Source: Streptomyces sp. Isolate_45
GTDB lineage: Bacteria; Actinomycetota; Actinomycetes; Streptomycetales; Streptomycetaceae
DNA: 51,723 nucleotides
Assembly: GCF_024721315.2 (NCBI RefSeq)
Contig: NZ_JANFAK020000051.1
Location: 1-51,723, forward strand
Reading direction: 5' to 3'
Part shown: piece by piece, positions 1 through 7,354 of the stretch
How positions within the stretch are numbered: position 1 is the stretch's first letter
Layout of the letters: each line of letters begins with the position of its first letter
Notes under the pieces: generated by a model
What the model was told of the DNA's origin: nothing
Databases searched by the model: none
What the model saw: only the letters and a program-made list of their open reading frames with translations
Program-made: the position numbers and the translations under genes

Positions 1-683
1 GCCGCGGCGGGCCCGGCCGCCGGCGTGCGCCAGGCGAACCAGGTGGGGAACGCGGCGACCAGGCCCGGCTCACCGTCGATCCGTACCCGCCCGGCCCGCC
101 GCGCGGCATCCAGCGTGGCGGTCCCGGCGACCAGCCGGTGCATCTCGGCGAGGTCCGCGCCCACCCACACGTCGACGTCGTACCCGGGGTGCACGCGGCA
201 GGCGCTGACGTCTTCCTCGGGGGACAGGACGAGCCACCCGTGCTCGTCGGGCTGCCCGTCGAGCCGCAGCGCGAACTCCACGACCACCCGGCGCCGGGGC
301 AGCGCCTCGGCGCGCACGTACTGCCTGAGCCGCCACAACGCCTGTCCCCCGTCGAGCTGTTCGCGCCCGGGACTCCCGAAGGCCCAGCGGCGTGCCCAGT
401 CCCCGAGCTGCCAGACGAGCGGTTCGAGGGCGGCGCCTGCCTCCGTCAGCCGGTACGCGGGACGGCCGTCGGAGTCCAGGGCGCGCGAGACCAGCCCGCC
501 GGCCCGCATGCGGCGCAGCCGCGCCGACAGCAGGCTCCGGCTGATGCCCGGCAACCCTCGGTGGATGTCGTTGAAGCGCTCGGAGCCGAGCAGGAGCTCG
601 CGCAGTACGAGCAGCGTCCAGCGGTCGCCGACCGCTTCGACCCCCGCCGTCACCGGGCAGTACTCGATCCCCCTCGACCCCAC
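1..683 (-). CDS. HxlR-type winged-helix transcriptional regulator, partial (C-terminus beyond left edge)
   Basis: The reverse strand stays open from the window edge to 683 and encodes about 227 residues. The N-terminus has the HxlR hallmark cysteine in YCPV (about residue 8), then VGDRWTLLVLRELLLG and SLLSARLRRM, the winged-helix core. The remaining part (about residues 110-227) resembles the sterol-carrier-like extension of longer HxlR proteins. I chose GTG at 683 because GGGGG lies five bases upstream; TTG at 689 and an in-frame ATG at 770 also exist, but the latter would leave only 14 bp before the divergent gene. It probably controls itself and the divergent methyltransferase through the inverted repeat at 759-785. 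The family call is firm; the ligand is unknown. Confidence 0.85.
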   Translation of the reverse strand, partial: MGSRGIEYCPVTAGVEAVGDRWTLLVLRELLLGSERFNDIHRGLPGISRSLLSARLRRMRAGGLVSRALDSDGRPAYRLTEAGAALEPLVWQLGDWARRWAFGSPGREQLDGGQALWRLRQYVRAEALPRRRVVVEFALRLDGQPDEHGWLVLSPEEDVSACRVHPGYDVDVWVGADLAEMHRLVAGTATLDAARRAGRVRIDGEPGLVAAFPTWFAWRTPAAGPAA

Positions 684-758
684 CCGCAACCCCCGCGCTC
701 CACGGCCCGTCGCACACGCGGCGCTCCCGGGCCGGTCCGTTTCCTGTACCGCCGCACG

Positions 759-785
759 CGGACCGAGCATAGGACGCTCGGTCCG
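759..785. promoter_or_regulatory. Perfect inverted repeat, likely HxlR operator
   Basis: Ten-base arms CGGACCGAGC (759-768) and GCTCGGTCCG (776-785) are separated by seven bases. The repeat touches the GTG start of the methyltransferase and lies 76 bp upstream of the regulator start. TATGCT on the reverse strand (771-766) inside it could be the regulator's -10 box. Autoregulation is inferred from the divergent layout. Confidence 0.7.
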
Positions 786-1606
786 TGAGCACTTCGCCGA
801 CCACCTCCACCTGGGCCGCCGGGGACTACCCCGCCATGGCCCGCCTCCTCGTCCCGGCCGCCGAGCGGGCCGTCGCCGCCGCCGGAACCGGGTCCGGCAC
901 GACCGTCCTCGACGTCGGCTGCGGCACCGGCAACGCCGCCCTCGCCGCCGCCCTCACCGGCGCGGACGTCACCGCCGTCGACCCGACGCCGGAACTCCTC
1001 GCCATCGCCGCGCGGCGGGCCCGTGCGTCGAACCTCCCGATCGCCTTCCGGGACACCGACGCCGACCGCCTGACCGGCACCTACGACCGCGTGCTGACCG
1101 TCTTCGGAGCCATGTACGCCCCCGACGCGGCCCGGGCGGCCGCCGCCCTCACCCGCTGCGTCGCCCCGGGCGGGCTGCTCGTGAGCGCCGCCTGGACCCC
1201 GAACGGCTTCATGGCGGCGGCGCAGCGCGCCACGGGCCCCTACCTCCCGGCCCCGCCCTCCGGGGCGCGGCCGCCCACGCGTTGGGGGGACGAGGGCTTC
1301 CTGCGCGGGCTGTTCCCCGGGCACCGGATCACCGTGACCACCGAGCACGTCACCTTCACGTTCCCCTCGCCCCGCGCGGCGGCCGACTTCTGGGTCCGCA
1401 CGGCAGGACACGTCCAGGTCGAAGCCGGCCGGCTGCGGGCCGCCGGCACCTGGCAGGCCCTGCACGACGACCTCGCGGCCGTGTTCACCGCCTGGAACCG
1501 GAACCCCCCGCCCGGTCCCGCCCCGGTCCGGGTCGAAGCCTCGTACCTGCTCGCGGTGATCCGCCCCACGGACCCCGCGCCCCGGGGCGGACGGGACCAC
1601 GACTGA
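785..1606 (+). CDS. SAM-dependent class I methyltransferase
   Basis: 273 residues. The SAM-binding motif I is clear as VLDVGCGTGN (about residues 41-50), followed by an acidic motif II region (VTAVDPTPELL) and the post-core motif VAPGGLLVSAAW near residue 130. The C-terminal part (from about residue 145) is a lid typical of small-molecule methyltransferases of the UbiE/Methyltransf_11 type. The GTG start has no clear ribosome binding site and lies on the edge of the operator repeat, so the transcript may be leaderless. The gene is divergent from the HxlR regulator, which probably represses it. The substrate cannot be told from sequence. Confidence 0.85.
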   Translation: MSTSPTTSTWAAGDYPAMARLLVPAAERAVAAAGTGSGTTVLDVGCGTGNAALAAALTGADVTAVDPTPELLAIAARRARASNLPIAFRDTDADRLTGTYDRVLTVFGAMYAPDAARAAAALTRCVAPGGLLVSAAWTPNGFMAAAQRATGPYLPAPPSGARPPTRWGDEGFLRGLFPGHRITVTTEHVTFTFPSPRAAADFWVRTAGHVQVEAGRLRAAGTWQALHDDLAAVFTAWNRNPPPGPAPVRVEASYLLAVIRPTDPAPRGGRDHD

Positions 1607-1670
1607 GGGGCGTTGCGACCGAGGGGCGTTGCGACCGAGGGGCGTTTGCGACCGAGGGGCGTTTGCGACC
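1605..1670. repeat. Four tandem copies of a 16/17-bp unit between convergent genes
   Basis: Copies GAGGGGCGTTGCGACC at 1605-1620 and 1621-1636 are identical. Copies 3 (1637-1653) and 4 (1654-1670) share one extra T, giving 17 bp. A degenerate fifth start (GAGTGGCC) follows. The array begins inside the methyltransferase stop codon region and ends about 20 bp before the stop of the convergent AraC-type gene. Confidence 0.9.
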
Positions 1671-1690
1671 GAGTGGCCGGCGGTGAGCCG

Positions 1691-2644
1691 TCAGCCCTGT
1701 TCCGGCACCCGGAAGGTGCGCCGGTAGGCGTGCGGGCTGGTGCCGGTGAGGCGTTTGAAGCGCTCGCGGAAGGCGGTGGGCGAACCGAAGCCGACCTGCT
1801 CGGCGATCCGCTCGACGGGGTGCGCGGTGGTCTCCAGCAGGTACTGCGCCTGCCGGATCCGGGCCCGGTGCAGCCACTGGAGCGGGGAGGTACCGGTCTG
1901 TTCCCGGAAGCGCCGGTTGAGGGTCCGCACGCTCATCCCGCCCTGAGCGGCGACGTCGTCGAGGGTGAGGTCGCGCCGGGCGTTGTCCTCCATCCAGCGC
2001 AGGAGCGGCTCCAGCACCGATCCGCGCGGGGTCGGCGGCTGGTCGTGGACGATGAACTGGGCCTGCCCGCCGTCGCGTTCCAACGGCATGACGGCCAGCC
2101 GGGCGGCGTCCGCGGCGACCGCCGAGCCGAGGTCCCGCCGGATCATGTGCAGGCACAGGTCCAGCCCCGCCGCGGCGCCGGCCGAGGTGAGCAACCGGCC
2201 GTTGTCCACGTAGAGCACCCCCGGGTCCACCTCGACGGCGGGGTGACGTGCGGCCAGCATCCCGGCGGCCGACCAGTGCGTGGTGGCGCGCAGGCCGTCG
2301 AGGAGTCCGGTGGCGGCCAGCACGAAGGCGCCCACGCAGATGGAGGCGATCCGGGTTCCCCGGGCGGCGGCCTCCCGCAGCGCGTCGAGGACCTCCTCGG
2401 GTACGGGCGCCGCGGGATCGGCCACGCCCGGCACGATGATCGTGTCCGCCTCGGCCAGGGCCGCCAGTGGCCACGGCGCGCGCAGGGTGAACGCCCCGGC
2501 GTCGACCTCCTCGGCGGGCGCGCAGACCCGGACCCGGTAGGCCGGACGGCCGTCGGGCAGCCGGGTGCGCGCGAACACCTCGATCGGGGTGGACAGGTCG
2601 AACGGGATCACGCCGTCCAGGGCGAGCACGACCACGGTATGCAT
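1691..2644 (-). CDS. GlxA-family transcriptional regulator (DJ-1-like domain plus AraC HTH)
   Basis: 317 residues. Residues 1-190 form a DJ-1/PfpI-like domain with the nucleophile-elbow segment ASICVGAFVLAATGLL (about residue 100). Residues about 215-317 hold the AraC/XylS double helix-turn-helix, including DVAAQGGMSVRTLNRRF and IAEQVGFGSPTAFRERF. This two-domain layout defines the GlxA family. The start is ATG at 2644. The gene is divergent from the operon starting at 2865, whose first gene is itself a DJ-1-family protein, so it is the likely regulator of that operon. The effector is unknown. Confidence 0.92.
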   Translation of the reverse strand: MHTVVVLALDGVIPFDLSTPIEVFARTRLPDGRPAYRVRVCAPAEEVDAGAFTLRAPWPLAALAEADTIIVPGVADPAAPVPEEVLDALREAAARGTRIASICVGAFVLAATGLLDGLRATTHWSAAGMLAARHPAVEVDPGVLYVDNGRLLTSAGAAAGLDLCLHMIRRDLGSAVAADAARLAVMPLERDGGQAQFIVHDQPPTPRGSVLEPLLRWMEDNARRDLTLDDVAAQGGMSVRTLNRRFREQTGTSPLQWLHRARIRQAQYLLETTAHPVERIAEQVGFGSPTAFRERFKRLTGTSPHAYRRTFRVPEQG

Positions 2645-2864
2645 GGCTCGACCATAGGCCGGCGCCGAGCCGGCCCTACCGGGATGGCGCCCCCGATGGA
2701 TCGATTGCAGCAGTTCAAAGCCCTATTGAGCGGCGCGGATCGCGATTGGCCATAATCCGTTGATAGGTGGCATTCCAGCCTGTTCTCCGAGCGGCGGGCC
2801 GTGACTAGCGTCGGTGTCGGCGCCCCACCGGGGTGCTTCCCCGAGAGACAAGGACACCTGTCCG
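2645..2864. promoter_or_regulatory. Divergent intergenic region, promoters for GlxA-type gene and DJ-1 operon
   Basis: This 220-bp gap is locally AT-richer than its surroundings (2715-2780) and must carry promoters for both directions. I do not see a convincing -35/-10 pair or a clear operator. Confidence 0.4.
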
Positions 2865-3533
2865 ATGCTGTGCCAGATCGTGCTCTTCGACGGCTTCGAC
2901 CCCCTGGACGTCATCGCCCCGTACGAGGTCCTCCACGCCGGCGCCATGGCCGCGCCGGGGGCGCTGCGGGTGGAGCTGGTCTCGGCGGACGGCGCCCGAG
3001 AGGTACCCGCGGGCGCGGGAGCCGTCTCGCTGCGGGCCGCCGCCCGGCTGGACCCGCAGCGCGCGGACCTGGTCCTCGTACCGGGCGCCGCGGGTCCCCT
3101 GGGCAACCTCGCCGACCCGGACGCCCCGTCGGATGCCGACTCCATCCCCGCCGTCCTCGGCCGCGCCCTGGGAACGGGTCTGCCCGCCCTGCTGAAGGAG
3201 GCCCTCGACCGGCCGGGGTCGACCGTCGCCACCGTGTGCGGCGGCTCCCTGGTGCTCGCCACGGCCGGGCTGATCGAGGGCCGGCACGCGACCACCCACC
3301 ACCTGGGCCTGGACCTGCTCGACTCCACCGGGGCGATCGCGGTCGACGCCCGCGTCGTGGACGACGGCGACCTGGTGACCGGCGCCGGCGTCACCTCGGG
3401 CCTGGACCTGGGCCTCCACCTGCTGGAACGCGAACTCGGGCCGCGCATCGCCCACGCCGTGGAGCGGCTCTTCGCCCACGAGCGCCGCGGCACCGTCTGG
3501 CGCGCCACCGGGCCGGTCCCCGCGGCCTTCTGA
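2865..3533 (+). CDS. DJ-1/PfpI family protein
   Basis: 222 residues. It opens with LCQIVLFDGFDPLDVIAPYEVL, as in DJ-1/PfpI amidotransferase-like proteins. The nucleophile elbow is VATVCGGSLVLATAGL with Cys125, followed by a histidine-containing THH segment. There is no DNA-binding domain, unlike the divergent GlxA-type gene. ATG at 2865 was chosen because AAGGA lies about 11 bases upstream; upstream in-frame codons give a non-homologous extension. It is the first gene of a three-gene operon with two small membrane proteins. Members include isonitrile hydratase-like and glyoxalase III-like enzymes; the reaction here is not determinable. Confidence 0.85.
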   Translation: MLCQIVLFDGFDPLDVIAPYEVLHAGAMAAPGALRVELVSADGAREVPAGAGAVSLRAAARLDPQRADLVLVPGAAGPLGNLADPDAPSDADSIPAVLGRALGTGLPALLKEALDRPGSTVATVCGGSLVLATAGLIEGRHATTHHLGLDLLDSTGAIAVDARVVDDGDLVTGAGVTSGLDLGLHLLERELGPRIAHAVERLFAHERRGTVWRATGPVPAAF

Positions 3534-3571
3534 CGCCTGTCGTCCTCCCCCCGACCTCCTGGATCACCCAC

Positions 3572-4051
3572 GTGACGAAGTTCCTCCTCGCCGTCCACGT
3601 CCTGGCGGCGATCATCACCATCGGCCCGGTCACCGTCGCCGCCGGCAGGTTCCCCCCGACGGCCCGCCGGGCCGCGGCCGAACCCGGCGACACCGCCCAC
3701 CTCGCCGAGGCACGTACGCTGCACCGCATCTGCCGGGTCTACGCCGTGATCGCGGTCGCGGTGCCCGTGTTCGGTCTGGCGACCGCCAACAGCCTCCGGG
3801 TGTTGAGCAGCCCCTGGCTCCTGACCTCGATCGCCCTGACCGCGGCGGCCGCGGCGGTGCTCGGACTCCTGGTGCTCCCGCGCCAGTCGTCGGCACTGGC
3901 CGTCCTCGACGGCCCCGTCGACGCGCAGACGCTCGGGACCGTCCGACGGACGGCGAAGCAACTGGGCATGTACACCGGTTTGTTCAACCTGCTGTGGGCG
4001 ACGGTGACCGTCCTGATGATCGTCCGCCCCGGTTCCACCACCGGAGCCTGA
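3572..4051 (+). CDS. Small four-helix integral membrane protein (DUF2269-like)
   Basis: 159 residues from GTG at 3572. Four hydrophobic segments are visible: FLLAVHVLAAIITIGPVTVA (about 4-23), IAVAVPVFGLATA (about 62-75), LLTSIALTAAAAAVLGLLVL (about 82-101) and a C-terminal GLFNLLWATVTVLMIV. The His in the first helix and the overall pattern resemble the DUF2269 group of predicted membrane proteins. It follows the DJ-1 gene by 38 bp and its stop is one base before the next start, so it is probably co-transcribed and translationally coupled. The function is unknown. Confidence 0.7.
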   Translation: MTKFLLAVHVLAAIITIGPVTVAAGRFPPTARRAAAEPGDTAHLAEARTLHRICRVYAVIAVAVPVFGLATANSLRVLSSPWLLTSIALTAAAAAVLGLLVLPRQSSALAVLDGPVDAQTLGTVRRTAKQLGMYTGLFNLLWATVTVLMIVRPGSTTGA

Positions 4052-4052
4052 C

Positions 4053-4328
4053 GTGCGACGCCCCGACCGGCTCCTGCGGGTCTGCGCCCCTCTGGAACTC
4101 GCCACCCTGGCCGTACTGCTGACCAACCTTGGCGCGCTGCACCTGCAGGCCGTCGCCGCGGCCGTCGGCCCCCTGCACGGCTGCGCCTACCTGATCGTCG
4201 TCCTCACGACCGCCCGCGAGCCGAACGCCGACCGGACGACCATCGCCCTCTCGGCCGTCCCCGGTGTCGGCGGCGTCCTCGCCCTGCGCCGCCTGACAGC
4301 GAACCGTACGCCGTTCAGGAATGGTTGA
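4053..4328 (+). CDS. Small integral membrane protein (DUF3817-like)
   Basis: 91 residues from GTG at 4053, one base after the preceding stop. Three short hydrophobic stretches (LELATLAVLLTNLGAL, GPLHGCAYLIVVL, IALSAVPGVGGVLAL) with a central glycine-histidine pair match the layout of DUF3817 membrane proteins. It is the last gene of the DJ-1 operon. Its 3' end abuts the thymidine kinase remnant on the other strand. No catalytic function can be assigned. Confidence 0.65.
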   Translation: MRRPDRLLRVCAPLELATLAVLLTNLGALHLQAVAAAVGPLHGCAYLIVVLTTAREPNADRTTIALSAVPGVGGVLALRRLTANRTPFRNG

Positions 4329-4530
4329 CCGGGAAGGGGTCCAGGGAGAGGGCGCCCTGCGTGGGCCGCGGCGGAGGTCATCCGCTTGCGGTGGTGACGG
4401 CGGCACAGGACCTCGTAGCCGATCTCGCCCGCCGGGCGGTTCACGTCGCCGACGACGACCTGGGCGCCCTCGACCACCATCTCGCCGCCGACCGTACGGG
4501 CGTTGTGGGTGGCGCGGGTTTGGGTGACCT
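4325..4530 (-). pseudogene. tdk: C-terminal remnant of thymidine kinase
   Basis: On the reverse strand the segment RATHNARTVGGEMVVEGAQ then VVVGDVN and YEVLCRRHHRKRMTSAA is recognisably the C-terminal end of bacterial thymidine kinase: the lasso/Zn-binding region, the EGxQVVxG strand and the CRxHH zinc ligands. From memory, intact actinobacterial enzymes are about 215 residues; here only about 55 remain. Homology stops near 4515 and an in-frame stop (TGA) follows near 4560, so the P-loop and catalytic part are absent. I saw no matching upstream half in the other reverse frames up to 4712. The open frame continues to 4188 with no likeness to the family. A dead fragment is the best explanation. 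Confidence 0.75.
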
Positions 4531-4602
4531 GGTGGGCGCTGCGGGCACCGCCACACTTTCACGTTGACGACACCACACCTGCGCCTGCCGTAGCGCGAAC
4601 CT

Positions 4603-4627
4603 ACCGACCTGGCCTGCAGGCCTCGGT
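4603..4627. terminator. Bulged hairpin, possible terminator of the DJ-1 operon
   Basis: ACCGA (4603-4607) and GGCC (4611-4614) pair with GGCC (4619-4622) and TCGGT (4623-4627), with a TGCA loop and a three-base bulge. The core GGCCTGCAGGCC is a 12-bp palindrome. No T-run follows, which is common for Streptomyces terminators. It lies between the thymidine kinase remnant and the convergent gene at 4713. Confidence 0.4.
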
Positions 4628-4712
4628 CCACCACCACACCTGAGGCGATCGCCCAGTGTGAGCGGTTGGTCCTCATGGGTTGGCTTCCCGGAGACCACCG
4701 GCCTCCGAGCGT

Positions 4713-5405
4713 TCAGCGACGCTCTTCCTTGGGCTTCGGCTCCTTCGGGAGGAAAGCGTCCGGATTGACGTAGCGCACACGCCGCAGCCAGAGTGCGCCG
4801 CCGCCGATACTCGCTCCGACGAAGCCGGCGATGGTCAGCAGGAGGAGGAGTCCACGGATGAAGCCTATGTCGATCCTTTGGTATCCCGCCCAACTCGCCG
4901 TGGAGAGTACGGCCCCGCCGATGAAGAGGGCGAGGGCGCGCCATGACATCCACGTCCTCAGGGCCTCAACCGGATCCCCGTCGATCCACAGCAGCTGCGA
5001 ACGGGCATTCCGGGTGGTTGACTTCACCTCACCGATGACGCCTTCAGGCTCGCCGTCGGCGTTCAGCCCGAGATACTCCCAGAGATCGGCCAGGGCCTCG
5101 TAGGCCTGCTGGTCGTCATACACCAGAGGGTCTTCCTGCTCGCCCCCCTCTGCCTCCTCCTTCGCCCTGCGCCGGAACTCACGGTTGATGACGTCCGTCG
5201 GCACCGGAGCCTCATCGCGCAGGATTCGCTGGAGTTCGTTGCAGAACGCGCTGATGACGGGCTTGCGCCGACGCGCGTTCACCGCGGTCCTGAGGTCTTC
5301 CATGCCGCTCTCCCCGTAGGTGAGGTAGTCGCGCATGACGACGGAGAGGGCGTGGGCCGAAGGTTTCTGGGGACCCAATGGCACCGAAGTCGGCGGTTCG
5401 GACAA
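4713..5405 (-). CDS. Hypothetical protein with two C-terminal membrane helices
   Basis: About 230 residues. The N-terminal two thirds are soluble and charged (for example EFRRRAKEEAEGGEQEDPL). The C-terminal third has two hydrophobic segments (ALALFIGGAVLSTASW and GFIRGLLLLLTIAGFVGASIGGG) and ends in a basic, lysine-rich tail. The frame stays open up to a GTG at 5456, but that codon overlaps the operator at 5447-5454. I prefer TTG at 5405, which has GGGAAGGGG eight bases upstream; ATG at 5336 is a further option. It is divergent from the wall hydrolase across a double operator, so it probably belongs to the conjugation module. The family is not recognised. Confidence 0.7.
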   Translation of the reverse strand: MSEPPTSVPLGPQKPSAHALSVVMRDYLTYGESGMEDLRTAVNARRRKPVISAFCNELQRILRDEAPVPTDVINREFRRRAKEEAEGGEQEDPLVYDDQQAYEALADLWEYLGLNADGEPEGVIGEVKSTTRNARSQLLWIDGDPVEALRTWMSWRALALFIGGAVLSTASWAGYQRIDIGFIRGLLLLLTIAGFVGASIGGGALWLRRVRYVNPDAFLPKEPKPKEERR

Positions 5406-5446
5406 GGTGTTGACCCCTTCCCAATCATTACCCAAGGCGATTGGAA

Positions 5447-5454
5447 GTATAGAC
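5447..5454. promoter_or_regulatory. Operator copy 1 (GTATAGAC), upstream of the 4713-5405 gene
   Basis: GTATAGAC followed by AC. It fits the GT-N-TA-N-AC core of HutC/GntR operators. It is 41 bp from the TTG start of the minus gene and exactly 21 bp from copy 2, so both face the same side of the helix. Confidence 0.65.
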
Positions 5455-5467
5455 ACTTACTCGTAAG

Positions 5468-5475
5468 GTATAGAC
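5468..5475. promoter_or_regulatory. Operator copy 2 (GTATAGAC), upstream of the wall hydrolase
   Basis: The same ten bases GTATAGACAC as copy 1, in the same orientation, 44 bp upstream of the GTG at 5520. TATAGA inside it could also act as a -10 box. Confidence 0.65.
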
Positions 5476-5519
5476 ACGAGTGCCCTCGGGGGGCACTGCG
5501 AACGGGGGCGGGTCGACCA

Positions 5520-6689
5520 GTGGACAAGAAGATGGTCATCGCCATCGTGCTCGCGGTTGCCTTCCTGTTCAGCGGTGGTGGACTGCTCCTGGCCGGCACC
5601 GGTGCCGTAGTCGCGATGGCGTCGGGCATCAGCGGCGGCGTAGGCGGGTTCGGGGGCGAAGAGGGAGACAACGGAGGCGTCCCGCCCGGAACCGTGTGCG
5701 ATCCCGGCGGAGCGACCCTCAAAGAGCAGGTCCCCGGTTACGGCTGGCACACGGTGACCGAGCAACAGATGGCCAATGCCGCCGTCATCGTGCGCGTCGG
5801 GCAACAGACGAAGGTGTCCGACGACGGCCTCATCATCGCCATCATGACGGCCCTCCAGGAAAGCAAGTTGGAGAACCTCAGGGGCGGCGACCGCGACAGC
5901 GTGGGACTCTTCCAGCAGCGCCCCTCGGCCGGCTGGGGCACCATCGACGAGATCATGGATCCGAACTACTCGGCCAAGGCCTTCTTCGGTGGGCCGAACC
6001 ACCCCGCTCCACCCAATCCCCCAGGCCTTCTGCACTACAAGTGGGAGACGATGGGCAAGGGGCAAGCGGCGCAGGAAGTCCAGAGGTCTGCCTTCCCCGA
6101 TGCCTACGACCAGTGGGAGAGCCTGGCAGGAAAGATCGTCGGCCGCGCCAAGGACATCAAGTGCGAGAACGTCGGCTTGGAGGGGGACGTGGGCAAGGTC
6201 ATCGCCGCGACCACACGCTGGCTGGGAACGCCCTACTGCTGGGCCGGTGGTGACGAGAAGGGCCCGACCAATGAGGAGCGGTGCCCCCGCCCGATGCCGC
6301 CGGGCTTCGACTGCTCGGGGCTGATGCATCACGCTTACGCGCAGGTGGGCATCAGTTTGTACCCCTATACGGGAAATCAGTGGGAGGCCGGTACACGCGT
6401 GAGCAACTACGCCGATCTCAAGCCCGGGGACCTGATGTTCTGGTCGGACACCGGAACCGTGGGCGGCATCCACCACGTGGGCATGTACTTGGGCAACGAT
6501 CAGATGATCCACGCACCCCGAACCGGTAAGGACGTGGAGATCGTGCCCGCGGTCAGCAAGAACAGCTACTGGATGAACCAGTGGATCGGCGGGTCGCGGA
6601 TCCTCAAGGAAGGCGCCGGTAAAGACAAGGACTCCGGCAATACGAAAGCTGCCGGCGTAGCCCTGATCGCGCCTCGGAGGGAAATATGA
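5520..6689 (+). CDS. Bifunctional cell-wall hydrolase, CwlT-like (transglycosylase-like + NlpC/P60)
   Basis: 389 residues from GTG at 5520; ATG at 5532 is an alternative. A signal-anchor helix (about 5-35, AIVLAVAFLFSGGGLLLAG) exports the protein. Residues about 80-170 form a lysozyme-like domain with the catalytic-type glutamate in ALQESKLENL and the GLFQQRPSAGWGT segment. Residues about 225-370 form an NlpC/P60 peptidase with Cys265 in GFDCSGL, His319 in IHHVGMYLG, and the later IHAPRTG segment. This two-domain order matches CwlT/VirB1-type enzymes that open peptidoglycan for conjugation machinery. It overlaps the next gene by 4 bp (ATGA), so the two are co-translated. It is probably under the operator at 5468-5475. 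Confidence 0.9.
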   Translation: MDKKMVIAIVLAVAFLFSGGGLLLAGTGAVVAMASGISGGVGGFGGEEGDNGGVPPGTVCDPGGATLKEQVPGYGWHTVTEQQMANAAVIVRVGQQTKVSDDGLIIAIMTALQESKLENLRGGDRDSVGLFQQRPSAGWGTIDEIMDPNYSAKAFFGGPNHPAPPNPPGLLHYKWETMGKGQAAQEVQRSAFPDAYDQWESLAGKIVGRAKDIKCENVGLEGDVGKVIAATTRWLGTPYCWAGGDEKGPTNEERCPRPMPPGFDCSGLMHHAYAQVGISLYPYTGNQWEAGTRVSNYADLKPGDLMFWSDTGTVGGIHHVGMYLGNDQMIHAPRTGKDVEIVPAVSKNSYWMNQWIGGSRILKEGAGKDKDSGNTKAAGVALIAPRREI

Positions 6690-7321
6690 ACGGGACCCCG
6701 GTGGGGTCGAGGACCGGATGGACCACGGCACGACGACTCTCGACGGCGTGCCTGGTGGCAGCGGTGTCCGCCGCGCTCCTGAGTGGCTGCGCCCAGGATC
6801 CGAAGAAGCCCGCGGCGGACCAGGGGCCCTCGGCCCCGCCGGTGAGCGCCGCACCCGGCCCAGGCACCGGCGGAACGCCCGCAGCCGATCCTCCGAAAAC
6901 CCCGGAGCCCGATATGGCCGCAAGTATCGACTTCAAGGACCCCGAGGTCGTGGCCAAGGCATACGCGTACAACTACTTCAAGCGGCACTGGAAGGTGAAC
7001 CCGGGCCCCCGGGTGTACCTGGAGCAGGTGAAGCCGTATACGGATCCTGCCTACCTGAAGTCGCTTCGGGACGCGGGTACGGATCGATGTGACCGCGACT
7101 GCGAACAGGCGAAGAAGCGCGACGTCCGCGTCACCGTCGAGGATCTGGTCGCGGTGACTCCGCCCGAGGCGCCGGCGAGCGACTCCGAACGCTGGGTACA
7201 GGTCTCCTACGTGGTACGGACCACCTGGGACGCGGGCGGTGACGCCAACCGCAACGGCATGGTCCTGCGACTGCGCCTGCTCGACGGAAAATGGCTGGTC
7301 GCCGGCCGGGTCCGAGGCTGA
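6686..7321 (+). CDS. Lipoprotein, probable VirB8/NTF2-like conjugation component
   Basis: 211 residues. The N-terminus has an Arg-rich start, a hydrophobic segment and a lipobox LLSGC (Cys about residue 35), so it should be lipid-anchored outside the membrane. A Pro/Ala-rich linker (about 38-75) leads to a domain with VVAKAYAYNYFKRHWKVNPG and a C-terminal strand pattern ending LRLLDGKWLVAGRVRG, resembling NTF2-like domains of VirB8/TcpC-type proteins. That likeness is by pattern only. ATG at 6686 overlaps the hydrolase stop by 4 bp. It converges on the ParA-like gene 33 bp downstream. Confidence 0.7.
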   Translation: MNGTPVGSRTGWTTARRLSTACLVAAVSAALLSGCAQDPKKPAADQGPSAPPVSAAPGPGTGGTPAADPPKTPEPDMAASIDFKDPEVVAKAYAYNYFKRHWKVNPGPRVYLEQVKPYTDPAYLKSLRDAGTDRCDRDCEQAKKRDVRVTVEDLVAVTPPEAPASDSERWVQVSYVVRTTWDAGGDANRNGMVLRLRLLDGKWLVAGRVRG

Positions 7322-7354
7322 CGGCCGGTTCCCTGCCGGGCAGGCCTCAGCTCA

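Noticed and set aside
2801..3571. A single long frame joining 2801 to the small membrane protein at 3572
   Set aside because: The upstream part is a shadow of the DJ-1 gene in another frame; only the part after GTG 3572 has membrane-protein character.
4325..4567. Small plus-strand frame opposite the thymidine kinase remnant
   Set aside because: It is the complement of the recognisable Tdk tail and has no likeness of its own.
4530..4712. tRNA or att site at the edge of the conjugation module
   Set aside because: No cloverleaf or T-loop sequence could be made out; only a bulged hairpin at 4603-4627 is visible.
5406..5456. N-terminal extension of the 4713 gene to GTG 5456
   Set aside because: The codon lies in the repeated operator, and a better ribosome binding site precedes TTG 5405.
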